Origin: a virus
Direction: 5' to 3' (one strand)
IMG/VR virus record: IMGVR_UViG_3300029981_000017
Span: 1-47,409 of that record
Length of the DNA: 47,409 nt
Shown here: in pieces, positions 7,096 to 16,446 of the stretch
Layout: each line of letters begins with the position of its first letter
How positions within the stretch are numbered: the first letter of the stretch is position 1
Notes under the pieces: model-generated
Databases searched by the model: none
The model's input: only the letters and a program-made list of their open reading frames with translations
Told to the model about the DNA's origin: nothing
Translations under genes and position numbers: made by a program

Positions 7096-9039
7096 CTATT
7101 CCACCTTAAACCCTTTAATCTCGGTTGTGCCAATGCGATCGATAAATATATCACAACTCATTTCTTCGATCAGGAATTCGCCTTCGCGGGTGCGGTACTT
7201 GTTGCAGATGTTGTAAATAAGGTGACGAAGTATATTTACCGGTAAATCAAAATCGCCGGTTACAGGTAGACGGTTTGCCCAGAACGGATTCCAAAGTTTC
7301 CAGAATTTGGGAAATAATCCAATTTCGGGTTTTTCGTATTCAAAACTTAATTCAGTTGTTTCGTTGCTTCCTTTTGATCCGTCAGCATCCTGAATAAGTA
7401 ATCGTGGTGAAAATGCCTGTGTTTTTGACTTCCAGGCATTCATATTTCCTTGCTGACGAACAATGGCCATCTGTCCAAATCCCTGATTAATTCCCCATGT
7501 TGATGACCAGTTGCTTTTTATTTCTTCTACTTCATCACGGCCATACATATAAAACCCATTTTGCAAACCAATGCTTAACTTTTCCCATCCAAACGTATCG
7601 TAAAATAAGGCATCAAGCGTTTGAGAATCCGTTTTTGAATTTGTAATCCATTTATATTCGTAAAAAGCATTGACTGATTTTACAAATCGAATATCACTTT
7701 CTTTTGGATTTGCGACAAGTAATAACAGTGAGTAATTTTCAACCGGTTCGAGTATATTGTCGCGCCGATCGCTTAAATCCTGAAATTCTTCAGAAAATAG
7801 CAAATCATTACTGTCGTGTTCCCTGATAAATTTTAATGCAACATTTTTCTTTTCGCCAATGGCCCATGTTCCTAAGAAAAAAACATTCAAATCGATGGCT
7901 ACACCCGAAAGAATCTCATCTCTGGAGTATGCATTTATGGTATTGTTGGGCAAAAAGTGATAACAGATATTCACCAGATTTTGAGTTGAGAGCAGGAGAT
8001 CTCCAACCTTCATTTTGGGTAAACTATTTTTAGGCACAACCTTTAAGCCTTCAATCCAACGGATATAGCTGTATAATTTAATACTTATTGATGTTTTTAC
8101 ATCCGATGAAATTGGGTTTCCGTTTGTGTCAACCCAGATTAAATCACCAGATATTTCAGGTTTATATTCAATACCTATAATTTCTCCGGTTTGATCGAAA
8201 TTCATTGCTGTGATATCGTAATTATTATAGATGCAAAGTTTTTTCAGCACACTATCAGTGGCTAATTTATTTTCTATAAGATGATATCCGTTCAATTTCA
8301 ATGCCTTTGAAATAATATAATTGAGATAAAACATTGGAGTAACAACCGAAACTTCTCCAGTATCGTAAGTATTGTTTTTTTGTTGAAGGTTTCGTAGACT
8401 AATGATCGATTCAAGCAATTTTGTAGTTCCGTTATTGTCTTTGATGTTAATTATGCTCTGTACTGATTTATTGTACAGATATGACATCAATTCCAGTTCG
8501 TAAGTTTCATCTTTAGTTTTACCAGGTCTATCCGGATCTGGAATCGTAACTGTTCTTTCAATCATTACTCCCTTATCCTTAAAGAAGTTTGAATTTGCAA
8601 ATGGAAACAAACAATAGGGATCTGTATCCGGACTGTATGCTGTTTTATTTTCAAATGCCATTTCTTCGGCAAACTCCGGAAACTCCAGAATGCTGCGCTC
8701 CTGTTCTTTTTCACCCAGCACACCCACCTGATCGATTAAGGTAGCCTCGTATGCATCTTTTGATGAGCTGGTAATTGACAGCGTACCGGCCATCAATAAT
8801 ACACCACCAAAACGAACTTCGAAGCCCGGGAACTTTTGATCGTTACCTGCACGGTATTTGGTGAACCGCTCGGGGTTGCCAAACAACTGCCGGGTGTATT
8901 CGTTGATTGGGAACGACATTCCCAGACCATAACCGCTTGGTATTTTCTCGAAATCGACAACCGGACTTTTCCATGTTAAACGCATCGAGAAATCGGTGGG
9001 CAACGGAATGACTTGATTATTGAGGGTAAGTGTGAGCAT
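7096..9039 (-). CDS. Large tail-tip/baseplate-like protein
   Basis: 647 residues, soluble, mostly beta. The opening (MLTLTLNNQVIPLPTDFSM, then IPSGYGLGMSFPINEYTR) resembles tail-tip proteins of Bacteroidota siphophages as recalled, but no named family can be assigned by eye. It is between a small fibre-type protein and the spike operon, and far downstream of the tape measure, where distal tail or tail-associated proteins are expected. It ends 5 bp before the late promoter B motif. Confidence 0.6.
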   Translation of the reverse strand: MLTLTLNNQVIPLPTDFSMRLTWKSPVVDFEKIPSGYGLGMSFPINEYTRQLFGNPERFTKYRAGNDQKFPGFEVRFGGVLLMAGTLSITSSSKDAYEATLIDQVGVLGEKEQERSILEFPEFAEEMAFENKTAYSPDTDPYCLFPFANSNFFKDKGVMIERTVTIPDPDRPGKTKDETYELELMSYLYNKSVQSIINIKDNNGTTKLLESIISLRNLQQKNNTYDTGEVSVVTPMFYLNYIISKALKLNGYHLIENKLATDSVLKKLCIYNNYDITAMNFDQTGEIIGIEYKPEISGDLIWVDTNGNPISSDVKTSISIKLYSYIRWIEGLKVVPKNSLPKMKVGDLLLSTQNLVNICYHFLPNNTINAYSRDEILSGVAIDLNVFFLGTWAIGEKKNVALKFIREHDSNDLLFSEEFQDLSDRRDNILEPVENYSLLLLVANPKESDIRFVKSVNAFYEYKWITNSKTDSQTLDALFYDTFGWEKLSIGLQNGFYMYGRDEVEEIKSNWSSTWGINQGFGQMAIVRQQGNMNAWKSKTQAFSPRLLIQDADGSKGSNETTELSFEYEKPEIGLFPKFWKLWNPFWANRLPVTGDFDLPVNILRHLIYNICNKYRTREGEFLIEEMSCDIFIDRIGTTEIKGFKVE

Positions 9040-9047
9040 GCAATGGA

Positions 9048-9500
9048 TTAATCAAAAGTAAACGTAAGCGCTCCTGCTGCAAACTTTGGAGTAATACCTG
9101 CCGATACGTATAAATCAGCAGTTAATTGCACCCACGCAATTCGATCGGCTTCGGTGCTCCCGGTATTGTTTTTCCAAACTTCAACATATCGTACATTCTC
9201 TGGCAGTGCAGAACACGCACCAAAAATAGCATCTGCTGAATTTTCGGCCACATTATCGGTTACTGTCCATCCGACTGAAGATCGTACAATGGCTATTCCT
9301 TTTGCAACATAACCGGAATAGGCGCATTCAGTGCCAATGGTAGCATCATTGGCAGCTGATGCATCGGTGCAAAGGCGTAAGTATAGGTTTCCGGGAACTG
9401 CTGAAGCTAAAAGGCCACCAGCATCGCCAATACCTGCAAGGTTAATATTTTGAAACAAAAGTTTCAAAATTGCATTTTCAAAAGTGTCTGAAGCGTTCAT
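9048..9500 (-). CDS. Small tail-fibre-like protein
   Basis: 150 residues. The pattern of an N-terminal helix (NAILKLLFQNINLAGIGD), then GNLYLRLCTDASAAND, then CAYSGYVAKGIAI resembles a widespread phage family with the core NLYVALHTADP...YTGYARV, found among tail-fibre genes. Ala- and Thr-rich beta strands follow. Its position between the LVIVD-propeller protein and the tail-tip protein agrees with a role in the distal tail. Confidence 0.65.
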   Translation of the reverse strand: MNASDTFENAILKLLFQNINLAGIGDAGGLLASAVPGNLYLRLCTDASAANDATIGTECAYSGYVAKGIAIVRSSVGWTVTDNVAENSADAIFGACSALPENVRYVEVWKNNTGSTEADRIAWVQLTADLYVSAGITPKFAAGALTFTFD

Positions 9501-9511
9501 AATATGATTAT

Positions 9512-11662
9512 TTATAAATTAGGATTTATTATATACATAGTTGGATTACAAACAAGGAATACACGGTCTTTAGTGGAATCATAATAAATAGATGTTACAT
9601 ATTGACCAAGATAAGGAACTGAAATATCGAGAATATCTGCTGGATTAGAAATATTTACAATATGCATCCCTGTCCAATAAACAGCGTAAAATGCATAGTT
9701 ACCGTAGACAGACACATCATATCCAGGTGATCCAAGTGTTATTGAACTTGCTAAAGATAAACTTGCTGGATTTGATATATTTATTACTCTTGCTGCCTGC
9801 GTATTAGAATATTTAGCTACAAAAGCATAATTTCCGACTACTTTTATTCCTAGATAATCATTACCTACATCAAAAACACTAATTAAAGATGGATGTGCAC
9901 GATCTGAAACATTTACTGTACGAAATCCATTTTCTCCAACATATGCAACATCTCCAACAACACAAACAGAGTTACAATTTAAACCAGATACTCCACCTTT
10001 ATATGAACCTACAATAACAGGAGCGGATTCTGTTGAAATATCAACTATTTGTAATCCGTATGAGCCGCAGGCGCAATAGGCATAGTTTCCGTCAACCCAG
10101 ACATCTGGTCCACTATAAGTTGGCAAGACACACGAGCCAACAAGTGTTGGTGAAAGAGGATTAGTGATATTGTAAATAGCTAGATTACCACCTATAATAT
10201 ACAGCCGATTCCCTCTAGTAAATAAGTCATACGATCCTTCTGAAATGGTATATTTCCATATTGGATTTGTAGTGTCCGTAACATCAAATATTTTAGTGCC
10301 CCATCCTCCATCAGCAACATAGGCGTAATTTCCACTAACTCTAACAGTTTTTGCATTTCTAAGGGAGTCATAACGTCCGACTATTGCTGGGTCAACTTTA
10401 AATTTTGCGCTTCCATCAAATTTCAAAATGCCAGATGACTCCATAGTGCCATCTGCAATAATTTCACCTTCTCCTTCTAAACTTAATTCAACAGAAACCT
10501 CCAAAAGACCATCTCCTTCTGATTCTGCATCAGTGTTTAATTGCATCGCGGCATCAGCTTCTAATTTGCCATCGGCTGTTAAGTTTGCTTCAATATTTAA
10601 TTCCATTGTAGCTTCAGCTTGCAATATTGATTCTCGTTCGCTCAAAACACAGCGTTCGAAACACAGATGGATGCGCTTATTTACTTCTGGCATTCCGGTT
10701 ATAGTTGCGTATAGTATATTTGAGCCATTAACACCAATGGTAAGAGTTATACCGGGATCTGTAATCAGATCGCTTTGTGAAATCGCAGCAACAGCATCGG
10801 AATAATCGAAACTCAATAGACTCATCAGGGTAATGATGGTATTGGTAATTTTATTGCGAACCATCACCACGGCCTTAAATTCGCCAGTTTGCTCTTTGTA
10901 AGGAATTACGGTCCACGACGAAAAGACCGTTTCCGAAACGTTGGTGGTATTTTCAATCAGGAAACTTTCGTGGTTGTTTCCATTGATTGTCTTAACAATT
11001 TCAGGGATGGCCTGATTAATTGGCTTTCCGTTAATTTCGAGTTTATGGGTATGCTTGCCTCCGGCTACGATATTACCTGTTGCTTCTGAAACAGTATCCG
11101 GAAACTTAAAACCAACTGGGTTCCAATGATCCGTATCCCACTCTTCCAAACCATTTTCCGGAGTCCATTGCAGGGTTCCGTTTTCAGGAATAGCGCCTTC
11201 AACACCAGCATCCCAAGCGCCAATTTTGATGGCGTTCAGGAATTTAAAAAAACCGTTTTTATAAATTTCAAACACGTTTGAGCGGTTATCTTCATCGGGT
11301 CCGTTGCCCAGGGTAAGCAATAAATCGGTCGAGATCCATTCTTCAGCATTTTGATCTTCAGGAATAATATTGTAAGCGCCCAATACAATTTCCATAAATG
11401 ATTTGGTAACGGCGCCCTGTCCAATAGTAGTGGAACGGTTACCTTCTAAGAGGTGATCCTGACCTAAAGCCTGGGCAAAGTTAATGTCACGCGAAAGTTT
11501 GTTCCGGAGCCATTGGTCGATGGGTTCGCCCAGCTCGTCGAGTTCAGTGGTTGACTTGTATTTTTCGGCGTACAGGCCGTAATACTCACGCCAAAGGGAG
11601 TCGATTAACTCCTTCATGCGTGGATCACGCCACATGGATTTTAGTTCGCGGCGACCTCTCAT
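9512..11662 (-). CDS. Tail protein with C-terminal LVIVD-type beta-propeller (candidate receptor-binding protein)
   Basis: 716 residues. The N-terminal 200 residues are charged (MRGRRELKSMWRDPRMK) and likely join the tail. A central low-complexity stretch repeats xLEADAxxxLN-like beta hairpins. From about residue 430, seven propeller blades can be counted, each with a strand such as GNYAYVADGG, then a hydrophobic DVTDTTNP or NISNPA turn. This is the LVIVD repeat, known from surface-binding proteins. A propeller at the end of a long tail protein suggests host recognition. It overlaps the preceding gene by 4 bp (ATGA). Confidence 0.75.
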   Translation of the reverse strand: MRGRRELKSMWRDPRMKELIDSLWREYYGLYAEKYKSTTELDELGEPIDQWLRNKLSRDINFAQALGQDHLLEGNRSTTIGQGAVTKSFMEIVLGAYNIIPEDQNAEEWISTDLLLTLGNGPDEDNRSNVFEIYKNGFFKFLNAIKIGAWDAGVEGAIPENGTLQWTPENGLEEWDTDHWNPVGFKFPDTVSEATGNIVAGGKHTHKLEINGKPINQAIPEIVKTINGNNHESFLIENTTNVSETVFSSWTVIPYKEQTGEFKAVVMVRNKITNTIITLMSLLSFDYSDAVAAISQSDLITDPGITLTIGVNGSNILYATITGMPEVNKRIHLCFERCVLSERESILQAEATMELNIEANLTADGKLEADAAMQLNTDAESEGDGLLEVSVELSLEGEGEIIADGTMESSGILKFDGSAKFKVDPAIVGRYDSLRNAKTVRVSGNYAYVADGGWGTKIFDVTDTTNPIWKYTISEGSYDLFTRGNRLYIIGGNLAIYNITNPLSPTLVGSCVLPTYSGPDVWVDGNYAYCACGSYGLQIVDISTESAPVIVGSYKGGVSGLNCNSVCVVGDVAYVGENGFRTVNVSDRAHPSLISVFDVGNDYLGIKVVGNYAFVAKYSNTQAARVINISNPASLSLASSITLGSPGYDVSVYGNYAFYAVYWTGMHIVNISNPADILDISVPYLGQYVTSIYYDSTKDRVFLVCNPTMYIINPNL

Positions 11663-12825
11663 CGGTGTGCCTCCAGTACTTTAAGCGTTAAACTTTGGAG
11701 ATCTTCTTTGCTGTCGTAGGTAGTGAAATCGCCACTTTCAATGATAACAGGAATCCGTTTTGTTGCATCGTCGGGATCCACCATCCATCGCTCCCGGGCT
11801 TCCAGAAAATCACGGATAGTAATCAGTTCGGTTCGGGTTTTAAAGCCGGTGTTTATTTCCCATGAGCGTTGCCCGGTTGCCGATACTGTTTTGATGCTGG
11901 CAATATTGCTACCTGATCCAACTGCTACCGGACGGTAAGCGGTTTCCGATTCGGTCTTCACGCCTTCGGTATGTTCGCCGGTTAACCACAGCAAGTCGAT
12001 TCCCGACAGCGGATTGGTATAAAAAAAAGTAAACGACCGCTCGTAGTATTTATGGTCGACTACGTATGTGCGATGCTCCGAAACGGTTCCACCAGCGTCG
12101 GTCACCCAAAATTCGTAATTATCAACGGTTGACATCTCAATTGTATAGCTCCAGAAGTAAGGCGAAAATACGAACCCAACCAGAGCGGTAATGTCCCAAA
12201 TGGTATGGTTCTGGGTAATTGTAACCGGATCGGTTTCTGGATCAATAAAATTCACTTTTAAGTGAATGGTGACATCGTGTGAACCTGTCCAGCGGCTTTG
12301 ATACCATAACATAGGGTAATGAACCGGTGAAACTCGCTGCGGATTGGGCTGATGGGTCAGGAATTTGCCTCCCTGAATAAATTCGGAATCGAATGTTTTG
12401 GCAGCGTCGTTAAGTAAACCTAATTCGTGAGCGCGTAACCGGCCCTTAATTACTTTGAATGCATTTTCGGCAGGCGTTGTCCATTCTTCCTGACGGTCGC
12501 CATTGGCATCGGTCCATACTTCACCAAGTTCGATGGTAATTTTGCGGGTAACGTCGTTTTCAATAACTGCACCAGTATGAGGATAAGTAAATAAATATTG
12601 AGCCGGAAAATCGACCAGTCCGGAAATGTCGAAAACAGAGACCAGGTTGTTGGGTGCAATTTCTTCGATGTATGGTGAGCCTTGCAATTCAACGTTTCCC
12701 ATTGATTTGCAGGTAACTTTTAGCGCTAATTTATGGTTGAGCCGCGTGGCTGAAGCGGTCAGGGTGATTTGTATCGGGTTACCTGTTAAAAAATTGGCTC
12801 CTGTTATGGTATGGGTAACGCTCAT
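11659..12825 (-). CDS. Tail-tip/baseplate protein, unknown family
   Basis: 388 residues, beta-rich and soluble. It is directly downstream of the tape measure and begins the operon driven by late promoter C. The product begins MSVTHTITGANFLTGNPIQI and contains several Gly/Thr-rich beta segments, consistent with a distal-tail or hub protein. Its stop overlaps the next start as ATGA. No motif permits a firmer call. Confidence 0.6.
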   Translation of the reverse strand: MSVTHTITGANFLTGNPIQITLTASATRLNHKLALKVTCKSMGNVELQGSPYIEEIAPNNLVSVFDISGLVDFPAQYLFTYPHTGAVIENDVTRKITIELGEVWTDANGDRQEEWTTPAENAFKVIKGRLRAHELGLLNDAAKTFDSEFIQGGKFLTHQPNPQRVSPVHYPMLWYQSRWTGSHDVTIHLKVNFIDPETDPVTITQNHTIWDITALVGFVFSPYFWSYTIEMSTVDNYEFWVTDAGGTVSEHRTYVVDHKYYERSFTFFYTNPLSGIDLLWLTGEHTEGVKTESETAYRPVAVGSGSNIASIKTVSATGQRSWEINTGFKTRTELITIRDFLEARERWMVDPDDATKRIPVIIESGDFTTYDSKEDLQSLTLKVLEAHR

Positions 12826-12852
12826 TTGATTTGTGTGTTATAAATTATGAAT

Positions 12853-12888
12853 GAAAGATATTGCTGTTCTGCATCTGCTGAAAGGACA
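12853..12888 (-). promoter_or_regulatory. Phage late promoter C (tail-tip operon)
   Basis: Minus strand: TGTCCTTTC (12888-12880), 19 bases, TATCTTTC (12860-12853), one mismatch to TAnnTTTG. An inverted repeat GCTGAAAGG...CCTTTCAGC overlaps the upstream motif and could terminate the tape-measure transcript or be an operator. Start codon at 12825. Confidence 0.7.
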
Positions 12889-12891
12889 GGT

Positions 12892-15336
12892 TTAGCCTTT
12901 CAGCCCACCTTTAGTCACTTTATTATATAGGTTTTGGCGGCGCTCGAGCAGTTCGATGGAGATAGCGGGATCCCAGGAGAGAAGCCGTTCGATGGCGTAT
13001 GTAAGTTTTAGCGCATCTGACGCAGATAATCCGCCTTCGACTGCTGCGCGCTCAGGCAGCGAACCGGCTGATGAGCTTGCTGAAGCAAACCCTCCGGCTT
13101 GCATACCAGTTGCGCCCATGCCCATTGATGCCATTACTGCAGGAAGATTTAGAGTTGCAGCTTTACCCTGCTTTTGTGCCAGATCGATTATTTGATAAAC
13201 CTTACGGATGGATGGATTACGGACTGTAGAAGCAGAGCCAATAAACTCGTTGGCATGGTATGTACCCATTGGCGTGGAGTCGGAAGCAGATGTTTCGGCA
13301 AAACCACCGGATTGTTTGGAACCTGATTTTTTTGTCAATGCGCCTCTTACTCCTTGGTAGGCTGCTTCCATTGCTGCAATGGCTGCAACTGCTGCTGCAA
13401 CTTTCCAGAAACGACCAGTAGCGGCTCCCAATGCTGCATCAATCATAACCTCTGCTTGTTTGACCAATAAAAATTGGTGAAGCGCATCCAACGACATTAC
13501 TAAAGCCGCTTTCAGATAGTCTTCCATTGTCGCCTTCTGGTCGCTTAATAGATCGCCAAATGTTTGACCCATTGCAGAGGCGAAATCAAGATATTTTTGT
13601 TTGCGCTGCTCCAATGATTTTGCTTCATCATCTTTCAGTTTGTTCAATAAATAGATAGACTCATTTGTTCTCTTAATTAATTCATCTAATGCCTGATCTT
13701 GAATCTTCGCTTCTTCAGCCTGAGCGGAGTCATTTTCTTTGTAAAAGTCAGACATCGTTTTTGCAAATTCAGAATTTGCATTTTTTTGAGCTTCAATACG
13801 TTTCTGGTTTATCTGGTTGTCGACTTCTACAGTACTTTGTCCGTATTGCTCTAGCAATGCTTTTTTCAGGATCAGATAGGCCTGTTCTGCAGCTAACTGT
13901 TCTGCCTGAAACTTTTGTTCTGACATGCCCTCATTGACGTACTGATCGGTCAGTTTCGAAAGTCGTTCATTATTGGCCTTATCCAGTATTTGAATAGCTT
14001 TATCGGATGCATCCTTTCTTGCAGCGATTTCTTCAGCGATGATTGCTTGTTTTTCAGAGGATGAAGCTTTTTGCAAACGACGAGTTTCTTTCTCAAATTC
14101 GGCATCCTTATCAAACTCTTCTGCTTTCATTTTTTGCAATGCCTGAAATGCTTCTTCGTTTTTATTTTCGAATTCAGCAAATGCAGCGTCTTTTTCCATT
14201 GCCGAAGCCAACTGTTTATCATCTATATCTAACCATTGTTTGAGTTGAGCTTCTTTTTGAGCCATGGTCAGCTTACTGTTATTAATCTTTGATGCCAGAT
14301 TGGAAACTTCGGCTGCAGTACGTTCTTTCAAAAATCCTTTTTCAATGGCGTTAAATTCAATTTCTTTAGCCATTGCCTGATCAATCAGATCGCTTTTTTC
14401 CTTGGAAGTTTTATTGGCATCTTTCGATGTATTCTTTAACTTTTCAATTTCAGCCCTCAATTTTGACATGCGAGGCTGAGCTGCAGCTTCACGATCGGCA
14501 ATGTCATCCATTATTTTTGCATAGTTCCAACCAGCATTGGTAACATCAACTATTGCTTTACCGATACCTCCAAATGCATTTTTTGCATTCGCTTTTACTC
14601 CTTCCCAATCGAATGTCACTATCGACCAAAGCATTTTATAATAACTCATTGCCCGGTCGATCAGGATATCCATGATATTCGAAATGGCCTTAAACGTTCC
14701 TTCCATGGCCACTGCTCCCGAGTCGGTGCTGGTAAAGGCCTTATAAAGCAACATCAGTCCACCGACTATAACGGCAATTGTTGCACCGATCGGATTGGCA
14801 ACCAATGCCCATAGCGCTTTACCCGTACCCTGAATACCCTGAATAACTGCTCCGATTGGACCAGGTATTGAAGTTAGACTGGTACCTAGGCGACCAATAA
14901 AACCTGATGTAGTTCCAATTGTCCCGCGTACCGTTGACATTTGCCGCTCGGTGGCTACCAACTGGGTATTGAGTTGCTCCCATCTGACCGGATCGGCACT
15001 TTGGTTCATGCTGCTCAATTCGCGTCGAAGATTCAAAGCCTGAACTTTGAGTTGCTTCATTGACATGTCGGATAATCCGATTGTCTTCCGGAGCGCATCC
15101 ATTTGCGAATTATTGGTTTTTATCTCCTTGCTATTTTCGGCAATGGCAGCTGTTACCTTTTTGTATTCTTCGCTGCTCTCTTTACCCAGTGCTTTGAGTT
15201 TTGCCTGCGATATGCGAAGCCTGTCGTTTTCGTTGGATAACGTTGATGTTTTCTGAGCCAGATCGCTTAACGATTTCTGGGCTTCGTTAGATCCAATTTG
15301 CACTTCGGCACCGATGATGTCTTTTTTTAAGCTCAT
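12892..15336 (-). CDS. Tail tape measure protein
   Basis: 814 residues, the longest structural protein after the primase-helicase is excluded. The first 170 residues are coiled coil. A hydrophobic segment (ALWALVANPIGATIAVIVGG, about 174-193) is followed by long Glu/Lys/Ala-rich coiled coils (residues 280-580) and an Ala/Gly-rich hydrophobic end (QTFGDLLSDQKATMEDYLKA onward). This matches tape measure proteins, which set tail length and help pass DNA through the cell envelope. At roughly 1.5 angstrom per residue, a tail near 120 nm would be expected, but this is only an estimate. It overlaps the upstream gene by 4 bp. Confidence 0.88.
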   Translation of the reverse strand: MSLKKDIIGAEVQIGSNEAQKSLSDLAQKTSTLSNENDRLRISQAKLKALGKESSEEYKKVTAAIAENSKEIKTNNSQMDALRKTIGLSDMSMKQLKVQALNLRRELSSMNQSADPVRWEQLNTQLVATERQMSTVRGTIGTTSGFIGRLGTSLTSIPGPIGAVIQGIQGTGKALWALVANPIGATIAVIVGGLMLLYKAFTSTDSGAVAMEGTFKAISNIMDILIDRAMSYYKMLWSIVTFDWEGVKANAKNAFGGIGKAIVDVTNAGWNYAKIMDDIADREAAAQPRMSKLRAEIEKLKNTSKDANKTSKEKSDLIDQAMAKEIEFNAIEKGFLKERTAAEVSNLASKINNSKLTMAQKEAQLKQWLDIDDKQLASAMEKDAAFAEFENKNEEAFQALQKMKAEEFDKDAEFEKETRRLQKASSSEKQAIIAEEIAARKDASDKAIQILDKANNERLSKLTDQYVNEGMSEQKFQAEQLAAEQAYLILKKALLEQYGQSTVEVDNQINQKRIEAQKNANSEFAKTMSDFYKENDSAQAEEAKIQDQALDELIKRTNESIYLLNKLKDDEAKSLEQRKQKYLDFASAMGQTFGDLLSDQKATMEDYLKAALVMSLDALHQFLLVKQAEVMIDAALGAATGRFWKVAAAVAAIAAMEAAYQGVRGALTKKSGSKQSGGFAETSASDSTPMGTYHANEFIGSASTVRNPSIRKVYQIIDLAQKQGKAATLNLPAVMASMGMGATGMQAGGFASASSSAGSLPERAAVEGGLSASDALKLTYAIERLLSWDPAISIELLERRQNLYNKVTKGGLKG

Positions 15337-15746
15337 TGTTCAAGGGGTTTTTTATATGATTCGCGTATCATGTCGAATATTTCTGTCTGAACTTTTTGAG
15401 TCAAACCATAGCGGAGAGTTCCAAAGATGTAGCCATATACATAGCCCCAAAGCGGCTTATTGTAAACAGGACCATACACTCTCTTTTTCTTTCCTAATGC
15501 TGTTATTTTAATATCTAGGAAACGAAGATCGAGCAGGTAATCGAGCTGTAAAACGGCACCATCGCCCATATTCATTACCCTGAATGATTGGTTCATCAGG
15601 GAGTCGACAATATGCCCGGTGCGATAGTTGTAAAAAGCATCGACACGATCGGCCTGCTCGCTCATAATTTTGGGAGCTGCATTGCGCAATACCTGTGCAG
15701 TGAATTCGGAATAGAGTTGACCTCGTATAAATTTATCGGAAATCAT
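15333..15746 (-). CDS. Small protein before the tape measure (tail-completion or minor tail candidate)
   Basis: 137 residues. Helical N-terminus, then a motif-rich C-terminus with aromatic/Gly repeats (YNKPLWGYVYGYIFGTLRYG). It is the first gene after late promoter D and overlaps the tape measure by 4 bp. The location suggests a neck, tail-completion or tape-measure chaperone role. No family is assigned. Confidence 0.6.
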   Translation of the reverse strand: MISDKFIRGQLYSEFTAQVLRNAAPKIMSEQADRVDAFYNYRTGHIVDSLMNQSFRVMNMGDGAVLQLDYLLDLRFLDIKITALGKKKRVYGPVYNKPLWGYVYGYIFGTLRYGLTQKVQTEIFDMIRESYKKPLEQ

Positions 15747-15767
15747 GGATCCAGTTATTTACTGAAT

Positions 15768-15803
15768 CAAAGATCGGATGCGGATAGATTTGGCGAAAGG
15801 ACA
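15768..15803 (-). promoter_or_regulatory. Phage late promoter D (tape-measure operon)
   Basis: Minus strand: TGTCCTTTC (15803-15795), 19 bases, GATCTTTG (15775-15768), one mismatch to TAnnTTTG. It follows immediately after an intrinsic terminator. Start codon at 15746. Confidence 0.7.
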
Positions 15804-15834
15804 TAAAAAAAGCAGCCCGAAAGCTGCTTTAAAA
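15804..15834. terminator. Intrinsic terminator upstream of late promoter D
   Basis: AAAAAAAGCAGC, loop CCGAAA, GCTGCTTT: a perfect 6-bp GC stem extended by A/T pairs, with a T-run on the minus strand that leads into TGTCCTTTC. Confidence 0.8.
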
Positions 15835-15848
15835 TTATGAGTTATGAA

Positions 15849-16103
15849 TTATGAGTTGCGGATGATCATCCAGGTTAGTTGAAATGTCATTTTACCGGGA
15901 GCCGGAGCGTAGTGATAACCTGCAGCGGATAGGGCATCGAATATTTGTTCGTCGTTGACTTTTGCACCGGGATGAAACTGATTAAGCGCTTCAACAATTT
16001 CGGAAGTACTTAAAAAGTCGGTAGCATGGGAAATATCAGTTGCAGGAGCATACCAGTTCGCAAACTGGCTGATGATTTGGGTTAAAAATTCAGATTCTTC
16101 CAT
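15849..16103 (-). CDS. Small phage protein, unknown
   Basis: 84 residues, acidic, helical N-terminus (MEESEFLTQIISQFANWYAP) and a compact remainder. Start codon overlaps the upstream stop (TAATG), so the two genes are translationally linked. It lies between the antirepressor-like gene and the tape-measure operon. No homology is recognised. Confidence 0.55.
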   Translation of the reverse strand: MEESEFLTQIISQFANWYAPATDISHATDFLSTSEIVEALNQFHPGAKVNDEQIFDALSAAGYHYAPAPGKMTFQLTWMIIRNS

Positions 16104-16363
16104 TATGGTTTTTTAAGCTTTTCCATATAATCGCGCAAATTAGATAAATCGGCCATGGCTCGTGCGGCTTTAATTTGGTCAATATCGCGGCTAAGCATGT
16201 GAAATATGCCACCAATAAAGCAAACGATATCAGCTAAAGTATCACGATCTGCTTGTATCTCGTCGTTATCGTTGTTTTGCATTTTACGAATGTAGTCTAA
16301 TAATTCAGTAGTTAAAATTGCCCCTTCAATTTCAATGTTGGTTTTTACTTCTTGATTTTTCAT
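16103..16363 (-). CDS. Small phage protein, unknown
   Basis: 86 residues, predicted helical, with charged ends and a hydrophobic centre (ADIVCFIGGIFHMLS) too short to be a confident membrane span. It is paired with the following 84-residue gene through a TAATG overlap. A strong hairpin separates it from the antirepressor gene upstream. Confidence 0.55.
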   Translation of the reverse strand: MKNQEVKTNIEIEGAILTTELLDYIRKMQNNDNDEIQADRDTLADIVCFIGGIFHMLSRDIDQIKAARAMADLSNLRDYMEKLKKP

Positions 16364-16393
16364 ACTTTTGAAGTGTTAAAAGTTGTTTTAATG

Positions 16394-16446
16394 AATCCTC
16401 CGGCCAGTGCTGCAAACACTGGAGCACCGGGGGATTGTTTTTTTTA
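16394..16446 (+). terminator. Long imperfect hairpin with plus-strand T-run
   Basis: AATCC.CCGG.CCAGTG...CACTGG.CCGG.GGATT (16394-16436), followed by GTTTTTTTT on the plus strand. There is no plus-strand gene nearby on the left to terminate. It may limit antisense transcription or act as an RNA structure between the antirepressor and the next genes. Confidence 0.5.

Noticed and set aside
9512-11662. DGR target in the LVIVD-propeller tail protein
   Set aside because: No stretch resembling the TR or the SSGFGFS...VGSRLC frame was found in this or other tail genes.
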